Source of the DNA: Treponema sp.
GTDB lineage: Bacteria; Spirochaetota; Spirochaetia; Treponematales; Treponemataceae
DNA: 64,000 bases
Direction: 5' to 3'
Assembly (NCBI GenBank): GCA_024402695.1
Contig: JAKSTG010000011.1
Coordinates: 16,221-80,220 of the forward strand
In this document: piece after piece, positions 57,748-64,000 of the stretch
Layout of the letters: each line of letters starts with the position of its first letter
Numbering within the stretch: position 1 is the first letter of the stretch
Translations under genes and position numbers: made by a program
The notes under the pieces: model-generated
Database searches by the model: none
The model's input: only the letters and a program-made list of their open reading frames with translations
Told to the model about the DNA's origin: nothing

Positions 57748-60700
57748 TTAATCAGTTGTATAAACGTATACAGCACCTGTTCTATTATTATAATTGCTGA
57801 ATCGTCTTATGCCAACGTAATAATAACCTGAGCTTGAACAAGCATAATTTTTTATGCCACTATCCCACTGGTTTATAAATGCGAATGAAGGATTAAACAG
57901 ATAGAAATAACAGTCATTCAAACTAAGTCCTGTTCCCTGACTATTATCGCTGTCAGCACACTGAATATGGTAAGTCTTTCCGGCTTCAAAATATACTTTA
58001 AAGAGCTGAGAAGGATTTGTATCCGAAAGATTTACCTGTGTGTAATCAGATGCTGTAGAACTTGAACCGCTACCTACAGTAAGAGTTTCAGAAACTACAC
58101 TGCTGTCTCCTGCTACATTAACTGTAATTGTTTTCTGAATACCAGAAAAATTATCTTTAACTGTTATAGTTTTAGTTCCAGGGAAGCCACAGGTAAACAC
58201 AACCTGATTATTTACAAGCTTAGCAAATAATTCGCTATTACCACTAGAAACCGTAAAGTCTGTTTCACATCCAGTTGCCGGAGTAGTAACAATATTTTCA
58301 GATACTGTATCTCCGATTGTCATATTTACTGTAGAAGAAACTGTAAAATCGGTAATTGGCTGTACATTGTATACGTTTACCCCTATTGTTCCGGAATCGT
58401 TATAGTTCGGACAGATTCCAAGAATATAAATTCCGTCTGAGGCTGGCGTATAGGCACGACTGCTATTATCTGTTTCTTCAAGAACCCTTACATAACTTGA
58501 ATCATAGAGTGCCCAGTAACAATATGGTGAACCTGAAATAACATTACCGTTGTGTGCTATCTGGAAATTGTATTTGGTTCCGGCCTCAAGGCCAATCTTA
58601 TAGAACTTTACATAGTTATTATCAGAGAATCCATACAGGGTGTAATCAGAAGCTTCTTCCGCACGGGCACTTCTTACAGTAAGTGTATCTAAGCCTGCAG
58701 CAGCTGGACCTGTAACTGTTACAGAAGCAGATGCTGTTGATTTACCGCTTGTGTTGTCATAAAGATTGGTACTTGTATATGTTCCCGGAAGTTTTGCATA
58801 GAAGCTCTTACTCATTACTCCATTTGCTGCAGTCATGTTTCCTACAGGGTAATATCTTGAGTTTGTGTAATTACTGTAACCAGCGCTTACTTCTGCATCT
58901 ACCGGAGTGTAATCTGCTGTAATAGCAAAGGTTTCTCCGCTTTCTACTGTATAAGTTGCAGGATTAAGAACCAAAGATTCAATTACTTTTGGAGCAAAGA
59001 TATGCACGGCTCCTAATTTATTACCATTGTTACTATAACGTCTAATACCAACATAATAATAACCAGGAGTTGTACAAAGATAGGAAATAGTTCCGCTATC
59101 CGTAGATCTAATCTGAGCAAAAGAAGTATCATAAAGATAGAAATAACAGTCGCTTACACTAAGTCCTGTTCCCTGGCTATTATCGCTGTCGGCACACTGA
59201 ACACTATATGTTTTTCCAGCTTCAAAATACACTTTAAGCAGCTGGGAAGGATTTGTATCCGACAGATTAACTTTTGTATATTCATCAGGATTAGAACTTG
59301 CGCCATCGTATACTGTATCAATTTCCTGTACTACGCTACTGTCTCCTGCTACATTAACTGCAATAGTTTTCTGAATACCAGAAATATTATCTCTAACAGT
59401 GATAGTTTTTGTTCCTGGGAAACCACAGGTAAACACAACCTGATTATTTACAAACTTAGCAAATAAATCGTTATTACCACTAGAAACCGTAAAGTTTGTT
59501 TCACATCCAGTTGTCGGAGTAGTAACAATATTTTCAGATATTGTATCTCCAATTGTCATATTTACTGTAGAAGAAACTGTAAAATCGGTAATTGGCTGTA
59601 CATTGTATACGTTTACCCCTATTGTTCCGGAATTGTTATAGTACGAACAGATTCCAAGTATATAAGTTCCGTCTGAGGCTGGCGTATAGGCATAAGAAGA
59701 ACTGCTTGATTCTCCATATATGATTGAATAACTTGAGTTATACAAAGCCCAGTAACAATATGGTGAACCTGAAATTATATTACTGTTATGAGCTACCTGG
59801 AAGTTATAGGTTGTTCCTGCTGAAAGATTTACTTTATAGAATTTTACATAGTTGTCTGCTGAAAATGTATACTTAGTAAAGTCTTCTGCATTTTCTGCCT
59901 TTGTGCTGTTTATGGAAAGAGTAGCAACGTCTGACAGTGCAGGCCCTGTTACTGTTACAGAAGCGTATGCTGTCTGTTTACCACTCATATTGTCTTTCAA
60001 ATATGTACTTGAATATGTTCCTGGAAGCTTTGCATAGAAACTCTCACTCATTACACCGTCAGCGGCAGTCAAATTCCCTACAGGGTAATATCTGCTATAA
60101 GAATAATTGCCGTAAGTTGGACTTACTTCTGCATCTGCAGGTGAATAATTTGCTATGATCTCAAAGGTTTCTCCGCTTTCTACTGTGTAGCTTGAAGGAT
60201 TAAGGGCAAAAGTCTGAATCAAACCTGGTGAATATACATTTACTCCTACTGTTCCGCCACTAAGGTAGTAAGAACAAATACCAAGAATATAAGTTCCGCT
60301 TACTGATGGAGTATAAGTAGTTGTTGTTGAAGAAGTAGCGGAATAACAGGAATTATATGAAGAATCATACAATCTGTTATATCTGGAATTTCCAGAAGTC
60401 TGAATTGCGTATGTAACACCTGCGGTCAGTTCCAACTTATAGAAAGTTACGTAATTATCTTCAGAGAAAGTATAGTGCGTATATTCACTAGCTGTTTCAG
60501 CTTTTGAACCGCTTACAGGCAATTCAGGAATAGCATCCAGAGCAGGCCCTGTTACAGTTACATTGGCATATCCTGTAGATTTTCCCGTATAACCATCATA
60601 AAGATATGTACTAGTGTAAGAACCAGGAAGCTTTGCGTAAAAACGCTTGCTCATAGTTCCACCAGCAGCAGTTATTGATCCAACAGGATAGTACAGATAA

Positions 60701-61173
60701 TTGTAATAATTTGCATATGACGGACTTACTTCTGCATCTGCCGGAGTATAAGTTGCAGTGAGTTCGAAAGTTGTTCCACTTTCTACTGTTACAACAGGGT
60801 TGTCTAATGAAATAGTCTGAACTGAAACACCTGGAGTATAAGGAATAATCCACTTTGCATAAACTTTTAAGCTGTCGGTTACTACAGTATTTTCATCAAA
60901 TTTGGTTTCTACCCCATTATTGTTGTAATACCAGCCCTTCAGCTCATAACCGTCTTTGTAAGCAGTTGGAAATTCTGTTAGATACTGACCAATTGCCACC
61001 TGAGTTGAAGTAAAGGACAATGTTCCTCCATTTCCTTCAAACTCAATAGAACAGTAAGTTACTCTATTACTTGGAACAGGGCTTACGCCAGCTTCCTGCG
61101 AACAGCTTACAAGACCTGCTGCTGCAAGAAATAAAGAAGCAAAAAGAACTGATAATACTTTCTTAGTTTTCAT
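57748..61173 (-). CDS. large repeat lipoprotein with InlB B-repeat and duplicated beta modules
   Basis: About 1141 residues. The start is ATG 61173 (MKTKKVLSVLF) or GTG 61179, with GGAG upstream; GTG 61191 overlaps the ribosome site. Lipobox LVSC. One Listeria-Bacteroides repeat (GYELKGWYYNN) follows, then modules in order A-A-B-A-B. A modules contain VTVESGTTFELTATYTPADA and YTHYTFSEDNYVTFYKLELT; B modules contain VSSTVNMTIGDT and YFEAGKTY. The pre-peptidase-like beta sandwiches suggest a surface adhesin. The DNA of the two A-B copies is nearly identical at a 1236-bp period. Confidence 0.8.
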   Translation of the reverse strand: MKTKKVLSVLFASLFLAAAGLVSCSQEAGVSPVPSNRVTYCSIEFEGNGGTLSFTSTQVAIGQYLTEFPTAYKDGYELKGWYYNNNGVETKFDENTVVTDSLKVYAKWIIPYTPGVSVQTISLDNPVVTVESGTTFELTATYTPADAEVSPSYANYYNYLYYPVGSITAAGGTMSKRFYAKLPGSYTSTYLYDGYTGKSTGYANVTVTGPALDAIPELPVSGSKAETASEYTHYTFSEDNYVTFYKLELTAGVTYAIQTSGNSRYNRLYDSSYNSCYSATSSTTTTYTPSVSGTYILGICSYYLSGGTVGVNVYSPGLIQTFALNPSSYTVESGETFEIIANYSPADAEVSPTYGNYSYSRYYPVGNLTAADGVMSESFYAKLPGTYSSTYLKDNMSGKQTAYASVTVTGPALSDVATLSINSTKAENAEDFTKYTFSADNYVKFYKVNLSAGTTYNFQVAHNSNIISGSPYCYWALYNSSYSIIYGESSSSSYAYTPASDGTYILGICSYYNNSGTIGVNVYNVQPITDFTVSSTVNMTIGDTISENIVTTPTTGCETNFTVSSGNNDLFAKFVNNQVVFTCGFPGTKTITVRDNISGIQKTIAVNVAGDSSVVQEIDTVYDGASSNPDEYTKVNLSDTNPSQLLKVYFEAGKTYSVQCADSDNSQGTGLSVSDCYFYLYDTSFAQIRSTDSGTISYLCTTPGYYYVGIRRYSNNGNKLGAVHIFAPKVIESLVLNPATYTVESGETFAITADYTPVDAEVSAGYSNYTNSRYYPVGNMTAANGVMSKSFYAKLPGTYTSTNLYDNTSGKSTASASVTVTGPAAAGLDTLTVRSARAEEASDYTLYGFSDNNYVKFYKIGLEAGTKYNFQIAHNGNVISGSPYCYWALYDSSYVRVLEETDNSSRAYTPASDGIYILGICPNYNDSGTIGVNVYNVQPITDFTVSSTVNMTIGDTVSENIVTTPATGCETDFTVSSGNSELFAKLVNNQVVFTCGFPGTKTITVKDNFSGIQKTITVNVAGDSSVVSETLTVGSGSSSTASDYTQVNLSDTNPSQLFKVYFEAGKTYHIQCADSDNSQGTGLSLNDCYFYLFNPSFAFINQWDSGIKNYACSSSGYYYVGIRRFSNYNNRTGAVYVYTTD
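58105..58402. repeat. long direct repeat, copy 1
   Basis: Matches 59341-59638 with roughly 19 differences over 298 bases, offset 1236 bp (412 codons), inside the lipoprotein gene. Confidence 0.85.
59341..59638. repeat. long direct repeat, copy 2
   Basis: Partner of 58105-58402. Most differences are silent or conservative, suggesting recent duplication or gene conversion. Confidence 0.85.
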
Positions 61174-61241
61174 ATGCACTATAAACTCCACTAGATATTT
61201 TCAAAAGTCCAAAACCCGCATGGCAATTCCTTACCAGGCCG

Positions 61242-61312
61242 GTTTCGGGCTCTTTTTAAAAGCCCGAAACGACGAATCAGGGCATGCTGAGCATACCCAT
61301 GATTTGTCGTTT
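61242..61312 (-). terminator. double hairpin after the FN3-like lipoprotein gene
   Basis: Two inverted repeats overlap: GTTTCGGGCT (61242-61251) with AGCCCGAAAC (61261-61270), and AAACGAC..AATCA..ATGCT (61267-61288) with AGCAT..TGATT..GTCGTTT (61290-61312). They share AAAC (61267-61270), so the stems could be mutually exclusive at their edges. Transcription from 61325 would meet the long stem first. Confidence 0.6.
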
Positions 61313-61324
61313 TATTACTAAATA

Positions 61325-63667
61325 TTAGTTCCAGCCGGCTACTGTTACGATATTTGAGTAAACATTGTCACAACCTGTTTTTGATGCAACAACGATGTAT
61401 TTGTAAGAACAACCTGTGTCTAATTCTTTATCAAGTTTTGTATAGTTCAGACTTGCTGTAAATTCAAAGTCATATGTATCAACTACATAACTTCCAGAAT
61501 CTTCAACATATACATCAACTTTATCTTTAACTGGCATGTAATCTACTGTTCCAACTCTTTCGTAAACAACATCTGTCTTACTCTTAACTGTAGCAGCTCT
61601 GTAAAGTGTGTAAGTTACACCTGTTTCTGGTACTTCATTGATTGTACCAATTACAAAAGAATTGAAATCTGGATCATATACATATTCTTCCATTGTATCT
61701 TTTACGAATCTAACAGTAATGTCGCACTTTGCAACGCTATCTGGATTAGGTTCCCAAGCTGCAGAAATTGAAGGAGTAAATGCAATTGAAGGTTTTGTAT
61801 CAATTGTTACATATTCAATTCCAGAAATTACAGAAACACCTGTTGCTTTATTTGTCTTAACAACTTTATATGCGTAAACACCGTCAACCAGGTTGTTTTC
61901 TTTGTAAGATACAGCGTATGATCTTGATGTTTCGTCTGGGGCATAAGCAGTATTGTCTTTCAGTGTAAGAGCAATACCTTCTGACCAGTCATTAGAAGCG
62001 CTGAAGGTAAGTGTTGCGGCAGCAATGTCTTCAACGATTGTGGATTTTGTCTTGTACAGTGTGTAAGAGTAATTTTCAATTGAATCTGATGTTACATCGA
62101 TTGTATCTGTTACAGAAACGATTACATCATCGTAAACTGCTGTATAAGAAGCAGATGTACTGTCGTTCAGTGTGTTATCGTATACAGAAACGCTTACTGT
62201 AGCAGCTGTTACTGTTTCCTGTGCTTTTGTTTCAACAGCATCAGAAATCCATTCACCTGGGTTCTTGTTTTCCTGACTTGTCTTAACCAGCATGTAAACA
62301 TTCTTTCCAACAGCCATGTTTGGTGTGTAAGCAACAAATTTCAATCCTGTTTCATCATCAAGAGCATAAAGCTTAATTGATTCAGCAGTTGTATCGAAGT
62401 CTGCAGCAACTACAGCATCTGTATCTGTTACATCTTTTGCCAGAACGTATACACCGTCAATTGTTACTTCAGCAGATGGGAGTGTAATTGTCCATTCAAT
62501 ATCATTCTTAGCACCGTCTGTGTCATCAGCTGTTACGCTACCAGAAACTGTTGTAGCATCCTGATCAGCATATTTGTAGATTCCTACTTCTTTTGTTGGT
62601 GCTGTTGAAGCATAGTTTGTTCCGTCTGTTGTTACCAGTGTGTAAATGTATTTTACTGTGTTGTCAGCAACTGTATCTTCTACATAGAGAGCAGTTTTTG
62701 TGCTGTCTGTGTAGTTGATTGCTCCTTTTACTTCTGTGTAGTCGTATGGAGCAGCTGCTGTTGAGCGGTACATTTTGTAGTAATCAAGTGGAGCGTTAGC
62801 TGTTGATGTAAGTTTTGCTGGAGCAAAAATGATTCTTACAGTTTTTCCAAAGTCTTTGTATGAAGCAGAAGTCATTGTTGCTTCTGTTTCAACATCAAGT
62901 TTTTTTACTGTTACTGTTTCTGCTGAAACAACTTTTGGTGAAATACCAAAGTGGCTGTTTACTGCATATGCATAAACAAAGAATGTGTGTTTACCAGCAG
63001 ATGTAATTGATGTATTTGCTGTGTATAAAATCTTATCGTTTGTTGTAGGATCAGAGATTGAATAACCAGAAAATCTTTCTTTTCCTGTAGTACCATCTTC
63101 GTTATCAATAGAATAACCGTATGTATACTCAAGATAAGCTTTTCCAGGGAAAGAAATTGAGAACTTACCAACAACATCTCTTGAAACATGAATGTTATTA
63201 GGAGCAACAACGAATTCTTTGTTACCTCCCTTACTACCTTCGTAATTAACAAGGTCAAGAGAAAGTGTGTTGTAAGCAGGAACATTACCTGTAACTGTGC
63301 TTGAAGCGCCAGTTGCATTTTCTGTTACAACAGATCTTCCTGTAGAAGTCTTGCTTTCTGCTTCAACATAGTATGTATACTTTGCTTTGTCGAGAATATC
63401 TGTATCAACATAGTTCAAAGCATCATCATAGTCGAAAGACCTCTGGTATTTTGTATTACCGTCTTCTACAACTGTAAGTAAATATCCATTAGCATTAGCT
63501 ACTGGAAGCCAAGAGACATAGTTCATTCCAGGATAAGAAGTTGCTTTAACAACTGGTTTGGAAAGATAAAGAACTGTGTCAATTTCTGAAGGGTTCTTAC
63601 ATGAAGTAACCATCAGACCTACTGCAAGTGCAATTACACTTGTTACGAATAAGAAAGTTTTTTTCAT
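61325..63667 (-). CDS. lipoprotein with fibronectin III-like repeats
   Basis: About 781 residues from ATG 63667 (MKKTFLFVTSVIALAVGL), GGAAGGAG upstream; an earlier in-frame start at 63712 would add 15 residues before the signal peptide. Lipobox MVTSC. The rest is Thr/Ser/Val-rich beta modules: the first (VVKATSYPGMNYVSWLPVAN, YTYYVEAESKTSTG) looks like FN3, and several others repeat the pattern (YYKMYRSTAA, YIYTLVTTDG, YTLYRAATVKS, YKYIVVASKTG). No catalytic motif. Likely a surface protein. Confidence 0.8.
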   Translation of the reverse strand: MKKTFLFVTSVIALAVGLMVTSCKNPSEIDTVLYLSKPVVKATSYPGMNYVSWLPVANANGYLLTVVEDGNTKYQRSFDYDDALNYVDTDILDKAKYTYYVEAESKTSTGRSVVTENATGASSTVTGNVPAYNTLSLDLVNYEGSKGGNKEFVVAPNNIHVSRDVVGKFSISFPGKAYLEYTYGYSIDNEDGTTGKERFSGYSISDPTTNDKILYTANTSITSAGKHTFFVYAYAVNSHFGISPKVVSAETVTVKKLDVETEATMTSASYKDFGKTVRIIFAPAKLTSTANAPLDYYKMYRSTAAAPYDYTEVKGAINYTDSTKTALYVEDTVADNTVKYIYTLVTTDGTNYASTAPTKEVGIYKYADQDATTVSGSVTADDTDGAKNDIEWTITLPSAEVTIDGVYVLAKDVTDTDAVVAADFDTTAESIKLYALDDETGLKFVAYTPNMAVGKNVYMLVKTSQENKNPGEWISDAVETKAQETVTAATVSVSVYDNTLNDSTSASYTAVYDDVIVSVTDTIDVTSDSIENYSYTLYKTKSTIVEDIAAATLTFSASNDWSEGIALTLKDNTAYAPDETSRSYAVSYKENNLVDGVYAYKVVKTNKATGVSVISGIEYVTIDTKPSIAFTPSISAAWEPNPDSVAKCDITVRFVKDTMEEYVYDPDFNSFVIGTINEVPETGVTYTLYRAATVKSKTDVVYERVGTVDYMPVKDKVDVYVEDSGSYVVDTYDFEFTASLNYTKLDKELDTGCSYKYIVVASKTGCDNVYSNIVTVAGWN

Positions 63668-63854
63668 AACTGACAAAACTCCTTCCCTACTGGGAATTTT
63701 TTTAACCGGCACAAGCCGGGGATCAATAAAAAACCAAAAACTAAGAAAACCTTAATCAATGGATATTATTTGCTTTTAAAAAGAGACTATAAGGCTGAAA
63801 ATCGTTTAGTTGATTAGAACTGAATGTAAATACTTTTTATAATCTTTTTGCAAT

Positions 63855-63884
63855 ATTTTAAGAGGTAAATTTCTAAAATGTCAA
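63855..63884 (-). promoter_or_regulatory. promoter of the FN3-like lipoprotein gene
   Basis: Minus strand TTGACA (63879-63884), 18 bases, TAAAAT (63855-63860). It gives a leader of about 180 bases with a small CCGGC/GCCGG hairpin (63703-63716). Beyond it, 63885-64000 is AT-rich with no gene seen. Confidence 0.65.
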
Positions 63885-64000
63885 TATCAGAACGTTATAT
63901 TTCATAACATTTTTTTATACTCAAAAAAAAACAGATTTTTCCAAAAAAACAGTAATTGCAATAACAACTTGAAACAGTGTTAAAAAAAATTAAGATGTCA

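Overview
The window looks like a chromosomal segment of a gut or rumen treponeme (Spirochaetota). This is inferred from AT-rich DNA, many spirochaete-style lipoprotein signal peptides (lipoboxes ending LIFTGC, LLAGC, FTSC, LVSC, VTSC), a CHASE2 adenylate cyclase beside a FecR-like protein, a six-TM chemoreceptor, c-di-GMP enzymes and several plant-polysaccharide enzymes (GH10 xylanase, GH2 beta-galactosidase, GH130 phosphorylase, an MGH1-like glycosidase, a CE1-like esterase). No rRNA, tRNA, CRISPR array, transposase or phage gene was seen. Species cannot be fixed from the sequence alone.

Layout. 1-2540: truncated GNAT gene, a decayed gene 3' end, then a minus-strand operon (barrel protein, polyferredoxin-like membrane protein, small TM protein, XRE regulator) with a strong promoter flanked by two matching near-palindromes. 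2590-18640: a tightly overlapped minus-strand operon of five genes (pseudo-transglutaminase barrel/TPR protein, transglutaminase-like barrel protein, FecR-like protein, CHASE2 adenylate cyclase, a 3093-residue repeat lipoprotein). 18675-26100: tcdA, a 38-bp tandem repeat array, and an MGH1-ppx-ppk-GH130 operon. 26275-33100: a palindromic element in the leader of a GH10 xylanase, an unknown envelope protein, a TPR lipoprotein coupled to a TraB-family gene, and a second palindromic element. 33099-43550: two EAL phosphodiesterases with degenerate GGDEF domains, a carbohydrate-binding lipoprotein, a membrane/HAD fusion, lacZ and an AraC regulator. 43554-46640: a sigma-region-2/WYL fusion gene divergent from a sigma-70 factor gene, a PqqD-like RRE protein and a third palindromic element. 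46672-55630: OPT transporter, pcrA, two unknown membrane proteins, a Nif3-like protein, an esterase and yhhQ preceded by a preQ1-I riboswitch. 55740-64000: a chemoreceptor and two large repeat-rich lipoproteins.

Functional themes. Carbohydrate use (GH10, GH2, GH130, MGH1-like, esterase), second-messenger signalling (cAMP synthesis, c-di-GMP breakdown, polyphosphate turnover) and surface proteins dominate. The most unusual items are the sigma/WYL fusion with a frame break at an A8 tract next to its likely start, the two 143/144-bp hairpin elements whose arms differ between copies but stay complementary within each copy, the tandem live/dead transglutaminase pair in the cyclase operon, and a recurrent arrangement in which a -10 hexamer lies only 6-9 bases upstream of ATG with no Shine-Dalgarno sequence, which suggests frequent leaderless mRNAs.
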